From: Pyrrhoderma lamaoense
Lineage: Eukaryota; Basidiomycota; Agaricomycetes; Hymenochaetales; Hymenochaetaceae
Assembly: GCA_002794735.1 (NCBI GenBank)
Contig: NBAZ01000005.1
Span: 1,488,001 to 1,552,000 of the forward strand
Length of the DNA: 64,000 bases
Reading direction: 5' to 3'
Shown here: positions 49,098 through 60,727 of the stretch, piece by piece
Numbering within the stretch: position 1 is the first letter of the stretch
Layout of the letters: each line of letters begins with the position of its first letter
Position numbers and translations under genes: made by a program
The notes under the pieces: generated by a model
What the model was told of the DNA's origin: nothing
Seen by the model: only the letters and a program-made list of their open reading frames with translations
The model's database searches: none

Positions 49098-49524
49098 GAT
49101 GTAGCTTTAGGCTACGAGTAGCTCGACGGGAGAACAATCGGGACATGCGGGGTATGATGAGCAAGCTCCGGATGCACGTGACTCTCGGGTTAAACCGTGC
49201 GGGGTCTAATAATAATACATGTATAGCTTTGACGTCACTCGTCACTTTTCCGTCACAAGAAGCGATTTCTTATTTTACCTTCTCGATAAGGAAATCAGCG
49301 TGATTACAAACTGAATCGGTCATAACATCTCTTCATTCTTCCTTTCATGACCATGAGATTAATAAAAACTATAACATGACGGTGGCGCCCCGGTATTAAT
49401 GGCCGTACAGTAACATGACAAAAACAATTGGCCTTTACTAAAGTCTACATTCTTCTTTTGTTACACTTGCATATCCATTCGCTTCGATGTCTAGGTACTA
49501 AGTAGCCAAAAGCTAATTGAGTTT

Positions 49525-49956
49525 CTATACAAGTATAACAGCTCGTCCACTTACATCGAGTATATCTTGATTCGATATTTCAATATTCATCGCGGCTCCA
49601 ACTACCTTGCTTGCTGCAAACCGGACCGCGAAAAGAACAAATTCGCCATTCTGTTCTAAAACAGGTGCGACGACGAGTACACTTTTGTCTGAAGCCGTCA
49701 GGTCATCGAGAATCACTATCGGTTTAGCAAGATACTCCGGGACGTGCGATTCCCGATGCCTCTTGTACACTTCCTTGGCTGGTTGCCTGATTGACCACTC
49801 CACATCTGGAACAGAACGGATGTAGTCTGGGCAAGGAGGGATCTCTGGATAGTCTTGAGAAGTGTCAAAGATATCTTGAATCTCGCTGATGAGACCCGGG
49901 GAAACCGAGGTACTGCAAGCATAGAGCGCGACTGGGCGGTGTGGCATGATGATCAA
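49525..49956 (-). CDS. Small single-exon hypothetical protein, 143 aa
   Basis: An open frame of 143 residues with even amino-acid use. Motif-like stretches are PDYIRSVPDVEW, VPEYLAKPIVILDD and LVVAPVLEQNGEFVLFAVRF, suggesting an alternating beta/alpha fold. There is no signal peptide or membrane segment. The second methionine (MPHRPVALYAC) is an equally good start. It reminds me of small proteins common in mushroom genomes, but I cannot name a domain. The genes on either side are unrelated. Confidence 0.55.
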   Translation of the reverse strand: MIIMPHRPVALYACSTSVSPGLISEIQDIFDTSQDYPEIPPCPDYIRSVPDVEWSIRQPAKEVYKRHRESHVPEYLAKPIVILDDLTASDKSVLVVAPVLEQNGEFVLFAVRFAASKVVGAAMNIEISNQDILDVSGRAVILV

Positions 49957-50386
49957 GGATTATGTTCGAAAGCCAATTAACAGGTATTTCTCGTTATTAA
50001 CGCTAATAGATATCGTGAGCACTAGTTACCATGTAAGTAAAATATTGGAAGACATATGCATCACGGCCACCAAACTTTGATGATTTCGCTGGGCATCAAA
50101 AAATAGCATGTTTCAATCTTGCGCACTAAGTCTTTAGCATGCTCGCTTTTTGAACGAGTTCTTCATATGGTAATGAACTGGGGACTTCGTGTAACATCAT
50201 ACCTTCTAGTTCAGCACATGCTTCAGATCCTCTATACTCTGAAACGGAACAAAATGCGTACATGTGGATTCGGTGAAATTTACAAGGCGGGATATGGTAT
50301 TCGAATGTCTATATAAAGAAGTATCTTTTTGGCTTAAGACATAGTCAGAGCTTGACATAGCACTTCGATACGCACCCTTGATTATA

Positions 50387-51516
50387 ATGCTTATTCCTTC
50401 TCTAACTCTTTGCGTTCTTCTTGCCATATCTGTCTCCGCCCAAACTTTTGGCCTTGTTTGCTCGGATTATGCTGATGTGTAGGTACATATATACTCTTCG
50501 TAAAGCAACAAGGCCCTAATAATTCTATATTTTACAGCTGCGACAACTATAGTAATGTAGTACTTTGCCATGGTTTGACTGGGTTTCTCCATTATGATGC
50601 TACAAGTGATGTCGGCACAGCTGACCAACGCCGAACCGCTATCGGATGTGGGAGTGGTAATTATTGCTCCGGGACTGGGCTTCAGTGTGATGAATACCCT
50701 TATGCCTCGACTTACGATGGTGGGCTTGGAGTATGTGACTACGTTATAATTTGCCAAACCACAACTACCTAACAATTCCACCTGATCCTCAGTGTTTTCC
50801 TGGTGGATATAATGGATTCAATGGAGTAATAGACACGCTTGCAGATCAGGGCGGTACTAGATGTGCCGATGGATCTCAGAACGGACGTGAGTTATTTCTC
50901 ATTAAGTCTCTGTAAGCTACTAATCATAATTTGAATAGGTCATGGTCAAGCGATTCGTACTTTCTATAGTAACGTATTGAATAACGATAATGGACGACCT
51001 TTGTAGGACATTTTCATGATTTCACCATGTATAAGACTAATAGTTCATCTTCTAGCCGTGAGTAAATCGACCGTTATAAAGGAAATGTCTCATACGTTTT
51101 TCTAGTCGTTGGGTATCAGAATGATGCCAGGGGACCTCTTGGAGAACAAATTCGAAACCAAGGTCATACTGCTTGTCCTGATGATTCTACTGGGCTTTAT
51201 CGCTACCGTACTACTCCAGCAGGTGAGTGATAGGTTCTTACTTATCGATGCAATATTCAAAGCAAACCTTATCTTTGAAGGTGCATGTCCACGCTCACGC
51301 CGCAGTCTCGAAAACGACGATAATAATGAACTCGACCGTCGTTCAATTTCCTCAATCCGGTTCCGAAATGTCACTTCCGAGTCGGGTAGAATTGTAACCG
51401 TGCCTTATGTCAATGATGATGATGCTAAGTGGCTTAGTATTGGTAAGGATATTTGGACTCATGATGATGACGGGGTGGGAAAGAACGAAAAAATTATCTC
51501 TTCAGTCGATATATAG
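50387..51516 (+). CDS. Secreted NucA/NucB-like nuclease-domain protein
   Basis: Exons: 50387-50478, 50538-50730, 50793-50886, 50939-51002, 51056-51057 (2 nt), 51106-51222 and 51281-51516; 265 residues, coding length divisible by three. A signal peptide of about 18 residues (LTLCVLLAISVSAQ) is followed by CGSGNYCSGTGLQCDEYPYAS (near residue 81), then GGYNGFNGVIDTLADQGG and a late region with GYQNDARGPLGEQIRNQG. The CDEYP(Y/F)AS motif is the mark of NucA/NucB-type secreted DNases; the assignment is moderate because the rest is divergent. The C-terminus is Asp/Asn-rich. Between 51003 and 51105 two complete introns are separated by only CC, and the frame needs those two bases. A 14-nt exon at 51044-51057 is an alternative. 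Confidence 0.65.
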
Positions 51517-51956
51517 TTTAGGTCTACTTCAAAGTGAAATAGGCCCAAGGTGTTCCCTATAATAAAGTCTATAAACTCAACTATGGTGGGAATCCTGAAG
51601 CTTAATGGTTCTTTGTTATTACTAAACCAAGTTCATATGTATATAGTGTAGGTAATAGATAATGTATACGCTCAAGTGAAGATGTGTTATCTGAATTACT
51701 CCAAGTAAACGATAAGACGGTGTGATCTGGTAGTGTAAACCACTTTATATACCAAATCTTTCTTATTGAGCACGTATGATTGTAGAAAATAACATAAAGT
51801 CAGTAGATCACACATATTTCAGCAAACACGATCACTATAGACAACAGATTACTAATATTGTAGCTGGATAATTTCGAGTTCGACGTTACATACAATACAA
51901 CAGAATCGGAAAACTAGAAAATCACGAGAGTCTACCAACCCGCATTAAGCTTTAGG
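51517..51956. other. Spacer between convergent genes
   Basis: AT-rich 3' flanks of the nuclease-like gene and the desaturase locus; nothing else was seen. Confidence 0.5.
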
Positions 51957-53689
51957 CTAAGAAGCCACAGTACGAAAACGAGAATTTCCATGATTGTCTT
52001 TGTAGAATACGATATCGCCTTGAAAATACCACGTTTGTCTTAGCAATACAGAGAGCAATCAAGTATGTACGAACATACCCTTTGGGTCTATATATTTACA
52101 ACGTCTATAATTTTCAAAGAGGGCTCGAAATGATGGTGTATCGCAAGATATGTAATCATCTCCTAGAACTTGTTTCGCATATTTTGTCGCTTCTCAAGGT
52201 TATCTAAGTCAAAGAAAGCTTAATATAGGGTGTCTTCGAGTGAAGAAATCTGAAATCATACAAAACAGTATAGAGGGGAAAAGATGATGCACAACATGGA
52301 AGTGGACGACCTGTATCGAAATGAATAGATTGGCAAGATCCTCTTGTTAAGTAATAAGGTACTTACGTTATGTAAAAAAAATTGACCCTGCCATCCAAGA
52401 AACTCTCTGTCAACAGTGACAAGAGCGCCGCGGGTATGCGTGTATGCATTATCTCGATAATGAGGAAGTATATTGTCAATATGGGACAAAGCCACAATCA
52501 TACTAATCCAGTGATTAAGAAGCATCCACGGGATAATATACAAACGAATCATCATGTCTGTTAGTTGTACAACTAGTACAGTCCTAGACATTCGAACGTT
52601 GTGATGCAATACTCAGGCTGTTATGTTATATAACTCACACTAGAGAATATATAGTACTCACGCCAGAAATGACTCGTCCATTGAGGATAGTTAGTTTTTC
52701 CAGTCACATTAAAAAGAAGATAGGCTTGAAAACCGATGAGCTGTTGAGCAATAAGTGAAAAAGCCTGAAATACTGGAGTATCTTCGATTATATCCCAGAG
52801 TGCTTTTCTGTGGGCCTCATGAGAAACCTCTGAATCACGTATTTTTGGCAACCAGCTGTAATGAGAAAGTAAGGCTTACTGTTTTTGAGAAGAAATGGAA
52901 AAGTTTCTTACTGTGCATCTTTCTCCACATGACCGTTGAATCTATGATGTTGCTGGTGTGTATACTTCCAACTATAATATGGTGTACCAACAAATGTTTG
53001 CAAAATCTAGGAGACAAGTTTCAAAAGAGGAGAGAAAATCAACTCCAACATATGCTTACAAAGCCCACGAGATCATCTACAACTATGTATGATGTTAAGG
53101 CCTTATGGCCACACTAAAAAAGTGAGTTTATGAGTCAAAAGTTCACCATAGCCTAGTACTTCAAATTCCGTACATCATGTCCAAGGAGCCATATACCGGT
53201 AAAAGTGAGACCCTGTAGCCACCAGCTGCAAGACATCAATGTATAGCTATATATTGTTAGTATGAAAACGACGAAGACATACTACGAGCACCAAATGCTG
53301 AAACATAGTACATTTACACAAGCCAGTTGTAACTTTGATGATATAAACACCTGAAGAGATAAAAGAAGGTCTCTGCCTCCACACAACCCCAGCGAATAGA
53401 GTCATTAATAAGACATCACGAGCGACGTAGTATAAAGATTTTGATATCTGTGGACGAAATAGATATTTTGGTATAGCAGCTCTAATCTGGGTTCCAGTTC
53501 TATGTAGTGATCTCAGTATAAGTCGAGATTCTTACTACGCATACTTACACTTGAGAAGCCTGGAATGTCGTTGACCTCGATGAACATTTGTGACACATAG
53601 TTAGAGGGCCTTTGGAGAAAGCTACATACTGAGGTAGGGTATACGAGACATGTGTTGTGAAATGGTCATCAAATTGATGCATTCCCATA
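51957..53689 (-). pseudogene. Decayed delta-12 (oleate) fatty acid desaturase
   Basis: Read from 53689 downwards, about nine short exons give a FAD2-type membrane desaturase. The order is IRAAIPKYLF; YVARDVLL; WWLQGLTFTGIWLLGHDCGH (first His box, split by an intron); YYSWKYTHQQHHRFNGHVEKD (second box HQQHH, shown here to 20 residues or fewer as two halves: YYSWKYTHQQ and HHRFNGHVEKD); NVTGKTNYPQWTSHFW; LPHYRDNAYTHTRGALVTVD; HFHVVHHLFPSI (third box HVVHH); and a C-terminus ending HGNSRFRTVAS. Two defects are visible: roughly 40 residues are missing after TSHFW compared with the family, and a one-base frame break lies in YNLE/EATKYAKQVLG (about 52190). All three His boxes survive, so the decay is recent. 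Delta-12 desaturases convert oleate to linoleate in the ER. Confidence 0.7.
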
Positions 53690-54181
53690 CATTTTCATTT
53701 ACAATTGCAAGATTATTTGGCGCTTGGGACTCTCGGCTAGCTTGCTTTTAGAGTATTTTAGCCGCTAGCAAAATTAGCCAAACGCTCCCACTAGCTTTCT
53801 CGACCAATAACCAAAGGTATACTGTTGCTAAAATATCCCCTTCAGACCCTAGTTCACCCCACTTATAAAGAGATAAAATATTTATCAGAGTAAGGTGGTG
53901 AGTTGTGTTCAAATGACGAAGTTTACGAAATTTTGCTAAAGAGAATTATAAAGAATAAAACACCGGGTGGCGATGTTAAACTGAAAAACTGCCAGTGGTT
54001 CCTTGTATTCTTCTCATGCTTTTATTCAGAGACATCTGTCTCTATTCCCACTTACTCCATGAATAATAACAGGTACCTTGAATTGTGGACCTTGGCGCTG
54101 ATATCATTCTGTACATTCTGAGCCAGCCGTTTTCGATCATGAAACGTTGTGACGACCATTCTGATAAAGGGTTAAAAATAC
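53690..54181. other. Spacer between the desaturase locus and the palindrome
   Basis: AT-rich, with several GCTAGC/TTAGC-like words near 53.73-53.80 kb. The ten bases ATTCTGAGCC at about 54113 repeat the terminal word of the palindrome that follows and may be a relic of another copy. No gene. Confidence 0.4.
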
Positions 54182-54598
54182 AGACGTGGCTCAGAATTAC
54201 TCGCTCCTCCGGTAAAATTACTTAGTCACCGAAGATGCTACCCTACAAAAAAATACATATTTTTCTACTTCATACTAATTAACATAGAGAAAAAATAAAT
54301 AAGAATATAGACTTATATAGTTTAAAGCTAAATTAGAAAAATCAAGCAAAAAAAATAAGAAATGACATTATAATCTAAGAATTACTAAACTTACTTCCTA
54401 AATCGGAAGTATATATATCTCTTTGTTTATTACATTATTTTAATTTTTCTGACAAATAAATAGGCTCTAAAACTCTATAAGTAGATAAAAAACATATAAA
54501 TACATAATTAACCCGCTAATATAAAGAGTTAAACTTCGAAAATGCAATTAAATAAGTAAAGTTTGTATGATTAGCTAATATGAAACTCGTCCCAAAAA
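54182..54598 (+). repeat. Left arm of the palindrome
   Basis: Begins AGACGTGGCTCAGAATTACT and ends in ACTCGTCCCAAAAA; pairs with 54785-55201. Confidence 0.9.
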
Positions 54599-54784
54599 GG
54601 AAGCTCTTAGGTGAGCCTGAATTATTAATCAATTTTCTAGAAATTTATATTATGAATAGGCCTCAAAAAATGACTTACTACTAGCTGTTTATAAAATATA
54701 CTATACTATAATATTTGAATTGTGAAATTATCTGATTTTTCAATTAAAAAGACTGAAAAACTCGGACTCTCTAAACTTCTTTCT

Positions 54785-55201
54785 TTTTTGGGACGAGTTT
54801 CATATTAGCTAATCATACAAACTTTACTTATTTAATTGCATTTTCGAAGTTTAACTCTTTATATTAGCGGGTTAATTATGTATTTATATGTTTTTTATCT
54901 ACTTATAGAGTTTTAGAGCCTATTTATTTGTCAGAAAAATTAAAATAATGTAATAAACAAAGAGATATATATACTTCCGATTTAGGAAGTAAGTTTAGTA
55001 ATTCTTAGATTATAATGTCATTTCTTATTTTTTTTGCTTGATTTTTCTAATTTAGCTTTAAACTATATAAGTCTATATTCTTATTTATTTTTTCTCTATG
55101 TTAATTAGTATGAAGTAGAAAAATATGTATTTTTTTGTAGGGTAGCATCTTCGGTGACTAAGTAATTTTACCGGAGGAGCGAGTAATTCTGAGCCGCGTC
55201 T
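54785..55201 (-). repeat. Right arm of the palindrome
   Basis: Begins TTTTTGGGACGAGTTT and ends CTGAGCCGCGTCT; reverse complement of 54182-54598. Confidence 0.9.
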
Positions 55202-55707
55202 ATATGTGTCTACTAAGTGATCCACATGTCTTACACATTCAGCATATTGTGGATTTTGAAAACTCAAGTACATGTACATGTAGTGATCGTACCAACGTTG
55301 ACATATAGCATCTTAGTAGAACCTATCTTTCTTTCTTCCATCTATGCTGGGTTTTAATAACTTGTACAAAGGCTTAAACTAGTTTTTTTTTTCGGTGATG
55401 CCTAAATTTAATTCTAGAGGCTACCTAGTGCTAGGATATCAAAACAAAGTCTCAGCTTGGGATTCTTGATCATAGTTACCCATAGCTATAGCCACGGCTA
55501 TCGAATCTATGATACTGATCTTCTCTTACAATTACAGTAAGTAACAAGATGCTGTGCCGGGAGAAAGCATTAATTATAAATCTTCTATCTTCCAGGGAGT
55601 ACATCAGATCCTTTCGAGTCTAGGGGTGAGATGTAGGAGTTTAACTTCTCTATTCTTTGATCATCACATATAGGTTTTCCATGGGATTCCCTTTAAAATT
55701 GAAATTA

Positions 55708-56953
55708 CAGTAAAAGACCTTGAAATGCATAAATTGGTCCGCGAAAAATCGTATGCATTAAGACATTTTATGCAATATTATATGTAACATATAAGTGTGA
55801 CACACGTGACATGGCTACTTGTTTTAGTAATTGTTAGGGGTTACTTTTCGCTTTAGTGCATTTTTATATTGAATATATTCCTTTATCACAACTTGCGAAG
55901 CAATTATCAATTTTTTGCTTGATAAAAAGTTTAAAAAATGTTATGCTACTTTGGCAAAGTTTTTTATTACATAATTTTTTTCAATACCTTGTCATGAGAA
56001 TTAACTTTTTTGACTATTTCACTTTAAAATACAATATGATAATGCATATCTATGGAAAAAAAATATGCATTATGAGATATCAAATTTTGTGCATAATTTG
56101 GCTGGGACATAGTCTGGGGAGGGGCAATCCTCATAAGAAACGCGAGGATTATAAATCGTGTTTCTTAGTAATGGCATGTACTAAATTAAGTAATTAGCTC
56201 TAAATTCTCTATACAGCATGAATACATTTTCTTTTTGAACAATTTTATTTTTCTAAAACATTTATTATGTTTTTTATGGCATAAGTTATTTATAAAAAAG
56301 CAAATAATTAACTGACGGTAGTTTATTAAGTAATATTGTAGTAAGGTAGAAGCTCTAGATAGATATTATGAAGAGTTGTAAACTGAGTTCTACATATTCT
56401 CGCGAAAATCTCACAAAAAGTCTAGTTATTTGCGCTATTGTCACGCATTTTCGTGACAAATTTGCATTTTTACACAACTTAAGTTGATAACTTGAATTTA
56501 CACAATCATTTTTACGGGTAAATAACTTTTAGATTAAAGAGTACAAATATAAATCTTGATTTCTGTTATCTTAGATTTTTGAATTCTTGAGTATTTCTTG
56601 AGTTATTTCACTTTTAAATCTTAAACTCTTAATAACTTTTTTTAAACTTGGCAATTCGAAAATCCGGCTTAACAGTTTTCTAGTTTTTCTTCTTTAGATC
56701 ACACAGTAATTTTTTTGTTATTTTAGAGAATTTATTTTGAGAGCCATCGCGGCTCGAAGATGTAGGTGTTTTTTTAAAAACTGCTGGAGAGTGATTTTCG
56801 ATTATATAATACAACTACTGACTAAGAACACTGATTTATAATCCTCGCGTTTTTTGCGAGGATTGCCCCTCCCCACATAGTCGGTTCCTAAAAATTTTAT
56901 GCATTAACGCATTTTATGTAAAATCACGTTATGCATTTCGAGGTCTTCTACTG
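55708..56953. mobile_element. Non-autonomous pogo/Tc1-mariner-like element
   Basis: The terminal inverted repeats are CAGTA(A/G)AAGACCT(T/C)G followed by AAATGCATAA, with two mismatches in 25 bases. They are flanked by TA on both sides (55706-55707 and 56954-56955), the target duplication of Tc1/mariner-pogo elements. Sub-terminal words such as ATGCATTAA and CATTTTATG recur in both ends. There is no transposase ORF. With the nested insertion at 56115-56874 removed, the element is about 480 bases, MITE size. Confidence 0.75.
56115..56874. mobile_element. Nested element with 8-bp target duplication (hAT-like)
   Basis: Inverted ends 56116-56157 and 56833-56874 match over 42 bases with three mismatches and start GGGGAGGGGCAATCCTC. 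ACATAGTC occurs just outside both ends (56107-56114 and 56875-56882) in direct orientation, a clear 8-bp target duplication as for hAT elements. Each end contains a small hairpin (AATCCTCGC/GCGAGGATT type, perfect on the right). The interior is AT-rich with no transposase. Confidence 0.75.
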
Positions 56954-57304
56954 TACTGATATATAAACCTACCACTCACACAACATTCTTCATATCAGTT
57001 CAATTCCTGCTCCTTCATTTCCAAGTCTTTACAACATACTTTTGCTTTTCAACAGATTCTTTAAACGTCGTCTTCCTTCCATGTGCCAGCGCTTGATAAT
57101 ACTGTACCGTATTTTTTCTTATCTCACTTATCATTGGTCTCAATAATATCACAGTTAGGCTGTTTATTCCTCTCTGGAATGTAAGTTCCTCTTCTATCTC
57201 AGTCTCACGCATGTTGATAGCTATTATTCCGAATTCAAACACTTATCAGATTTTCCTCAGCGTGATTATAATTTCTTTGGTGTAACAACTGTACTTGACG
57301 CAAG

Positions 57305-58429
57305 TAAACTACAGCCTTTGGGGTGCAGCTTCTATCCAGTTATATTTCTATTTTGAGGTGCAACTTCAGATACACAGTTTAACCACAGATCTTGAGCTTA
57401 CCATATCTGTTTATCTATTTAGAAATACTCAAAAACCGATGGCCGCTGGCTCAAGTCATACATAGCAACTATATGGATACTCGACACAGTACTTCAGGCT
57501 TTACTGATACAAGGCCTGTATGACTACGTTGTAACGAACTTTACGAGTCTTTTGAATCTGACGCACACTAAACGGTAATCTCGTTTTTTCTTCTTAATAT
57601 ATGTGCGGTGCTAAAATAGATAATATAGGCCCTTAATTGATTGCGACATACTAACCGCATGCATCGATGCGATGGTTCAATACACTTTCGTGATGCGTGT
57701 TTGGCACTGTAAGTGTTTACAAAGCTATAAGATGAATAGTGCATAATGCAAGGTTTACAGTAAGCAACAAGAATCTCATATTAACAGCAATACTGTCTAT
57801 ACTCGTATTAGGACAATTCATAACTACTCTTATCTACTTTATACAAATCTACAACATCACAGAGACTGTAGACCTTCTGAAATACCTCACTACCGATAGA
57901 GTCGCCATGTTCTTTTTTGTTGTTGTTGACACAACTATAGCGACGGTACTCACTGTTCTTCTTCGTCGACGTCGATCCGGAATTAAAAAGACAGATACTA
58001 TTATAAAACGACTTGTTCTATATACTATAAGTACAGGCATGATAACTGGGGCATGGGGAGTTATCGGAATGGTCAGTGCTTTCATGCGCCCTGACAGTTT
58101 TATCTACCTGCTTGTTGACTTAGTTTTCCCTAAATGTAAGTCCCCTCTTCTTTCCTGTAATGAGACCAATAAGACCGTATACTGATAAATAGGTATAGTG
58201 TATCTGAACTGTGTACTTGCATCGTAAGATAAGATACTCTTATAGCTTGTACCGCAGCTAAGCTACTCTATACATTAGGCTAAATTCTCGAGCAAGCCTT
58301 CGTGAAGACCTCTACAATAGTTCTGGTGCTGTCACAATCAGTCTAAGTAATATGAACTCTAATCCCAGTGAGGACTCAGCAGCTACAGTGAGTAACAATA
58401 CCTCTAAGGCCACTTGGGCTTTATATTGA
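57305..58429 (+). pseudogene. DUF6534-type membrane protein, 5'-truncated and broken
   Basis: Exons at about 57305-57357, 57423-57574, 57629-57708, 57761-58135 and 58246-58429 give membrane segments in the order known from Agaricomycete DUF6534 proteins: YSLWGAASIQLYFYFE, YSKTDGRWLKSYIATIWILD, MRVWHLSNKNLILTAILSI and the hallmark TIIKRLVLYTISTGMITGAW, then SFIYLLVDLVFPK and LNSRASLREDLYNSS. The usual first exon (start and helix 1) was not found. Between FPK and LNSRASLRE the sequence needs a frame change or contains an in-frame TAA near 58260. The pogo-like element ends only about 350 bases upstream and may have removed the start. Function of the family is unknown. Confidence 0.65.
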
Positions 58430-59530
58430 CGACCGCTACTATAAGAATCCACAAGAATGTACAGTTGGTTATAAGGGAACCAGCACGAGACGTGTGGTCT
58501 ATACAAACAAGGTGGGCCATGCATACCAAATAAATGTAACCCTGCCTGAGACTCTTTAAAATTAGAAAATTGGAAACATAGAAGTCGTTAAATGAAGAAC
58601 TCTGTCATTATACGTTTATCCCGAAGTTGAAAGAATCATCAGCGTTATTTATAAGTCAGGCTACTGCACGCTTTTGTTGTAGGCCACCTATAGCACATTG
58701 TCCAAGTTTGTAAAGCTATTTTCTCTATTATCTTCTATCCGCGAGAATTGTATTCATTATCTCCATATAAAAGTTTTCTTATGGATCAGACTCAGTTGTA
58801 TTTTGACGTTAGCGATTGTAATATAACTACGGTATGACAAATCATCGGATATGACCATGATCTCTTGTAGTCTGTGTATAGATTCTAGAACTTATTCTTC
58901 TGGGAAATATGCATAATTCTTTTGTGATTCTCCCTGATCTAGTAATTAGTTGGTTTTCGTAAAATCGAATCTTAAATTGGTCACCGTGATCTGATACGTA
59001 ATACAGGCTGTTAATACCCTTATTATTCGGGCTATCAGGTTGTTACATCATTGATGATTACATTAATTTATTGAATGGTTATTGTTCTGTTCCTAAGAGA
59101 GTGTATAAGCAAGTAGGTTTAATTTACATCCATCAATAACTTTTCCGTTCGTGATATTCTTCAGAGTAAATCTCAGATCTTCTAAATGTGCATTTTCTGA
59201 CTCCGAGGTGGTGGTCATACCCGACTCATACGTTATAGTCCATTTATCATCCTGTATATTCTATGTCAGGGATGGGCAATAAAAGTGCAAGAAAGGCACA
59301 AACATTTGATCCCAGTGCTGTACAAGAAGTTTTGTCGCTTGACAAGAATGTGAGCTCAAGAAAACCCGTACTTATCTCACTAGAATACTCTAGATCGATC
59401 TTTGGAAATATATACTATGGTCAATATAGTTACATGTGAGATGCCACATATACGAACCTTCGAAGATGAATCGTTAGAGTCCAGGAAGTCAGGAATATTA
59501 CTAATATTCATCATAGGCTTTTCCAGAAAG
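58430..59530. other. Intergenic region, no gene seen
   Basis: AT-rich spacer of 1.1 kb; no splice-consistent exon, tRNA or repeat was recognised. Confidence 0.5.
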
Positions 59531-60727
59531 TCAGTAAATTGTTACACTTCTCTTCAGATGTGAGCTTACCCCTACAAAAGAAGATACCTTTTCTTCTTCC
59601 AAGTTATATTTACCGAAATTTTTGTAGTTCAGAATAGGTAAAGAATCAATAGAAGTACCCAGGCCTAAGATTTCCAAGCCAATAGCCATTTCTGGGTCTT
59701 CTTTAGTCCATGCATTGCGCCCGTAATCCAATTGACGAAGATACTAAGATTAAGACCATCAATGTAAGTATATATCACGATATTTTTGCTTGGCAAACCT
59801 GAATGACATTGGACTTTTTAGATTTGTCGAAGTCATTTCGGAAGTCACCTTCAATTTTCTTCTTCATTATTTCTTCATTTCCACTAATAAGAGGCTCATC
59901 GAGCCATATCTCTTCGAGATATCATCAGTGTGTTATCCTATAGGTGAATTACAGGCAAACTTACTAATATTCTCAACCCAGTTAGATATTGCTCTCATAC
60001 CCTCTAGAGCTGCTCGCGCTTTGACCCTTTCGAAAGATAAATCATGTATACATTTACGCATATTCTATGTGAGGTTTAGTAGGAGTATATTAACGGTGGA
60101 AGGGAGAAGGCATGTGTTCATAAGAGATGACTTACAGCACGCTCTCTTTCTCCTTCAAAAATCTCGAAAAGGACAACAGCGAGGGCTACAACAGCAAGTA
60201 CACCACCAATCGCACCGATTGCAGCCAGAGCGGCTCCTCCGGTCATTATACTAAGCAAGACCATGCCTCCAAGAAAAAGTCCGCTTGCAACAGAGATAAT
60301 ACTTGCAATCTGAAAAATAGTCGTGACAAACGCATCATTTTGATCGATTCTAATAGTTTTGTTGTGAGCGCAGGTCCTTCTGATACTTCGCTAGACTTAC
60401 TCTTTGCTAACTTTTATATATTCTTCGAGAGCAGACCCCTTAAGAGTATCTCTGACTACTTTGTCGAGCTCTTCTGGGGAGTTATATCCATATTTCTTCA
60501 GAAACTCTCCGAGGCGGGGCTTCAGCTCTTTCAAAATTTCATCCCTACGGAAAGTAAGTGCACATGATTTAGTTGTGAGCATGATAATTCCCTTACCTGT
60601 GTCGTTGAAGGTCTTTGAACTCATTACAATAGGCATTGACATCGTCATTCAACTGACGAGCCCGTGCTCTGCGATTGGGATTATCGGGGTAGAATATATC
60701 ACTAACTTTGCTGGCGTTATTACCCAT
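59531..60727 (-). CDS. Uncharacterised protein: myristoylation motif, coiled coil, hydrophobic hairpin
   Basis: Six exons: 60727-60597, 60544-60401, 60349-60136, 60064-59965, 59911-59799 and 59743-59531; 304 residues, all introns 51-55 nt. The N-terminus MGNNASK has Gly2 and Ser6 as in N-myristoylation signals. A charged helical region includes KKYGYNSPEELDKVV. Then comes a Gly/Ala-rich hydrophobic stretch of about 50 residues (about 103-155) long enough for two membrane helices (segments SGLFLGGMVLLSIM and AIGGVLAVVALAVVLF). A second helical region follows (MRKCIHDLSFERVKAR), with AWTKEDP near residue 245. The layout helix bundle - hairpin - helix bundle resembles alpha-helical pore-forming proteins, but this is only an architectural analogy. 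A related gene lies divergently 0.8 kb away. Confidence 0.7.

Larger units (their letters stand above)
54182..55201. mobile_element. 1-kb foldback element with 417-bp inverted arms
   Basis: Arms 54182-54598 and 54785-55201 are reverse complements of equal length (417 bases). By eye the only mismatch is the sixth base (T on the left, C as read on the right arm). The spacer of 186 bases is AT-rich and without an ORF. The whole element is very AT-rich and ends in AGACG(T/C)GGCTCAG. This looks like a foldback or MITE-type DNA transposon; the near identity points to recent insertion or gene conversion between arms. No clean target-site duplication was found. Confidence 0.85.

Noticed and set aside
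55856..56197. 113-residue ORF in the transposon region
   Set aside because: It spans the junction of the pogo-like and nested elements and is AT-driven; no transposase motif was seen.
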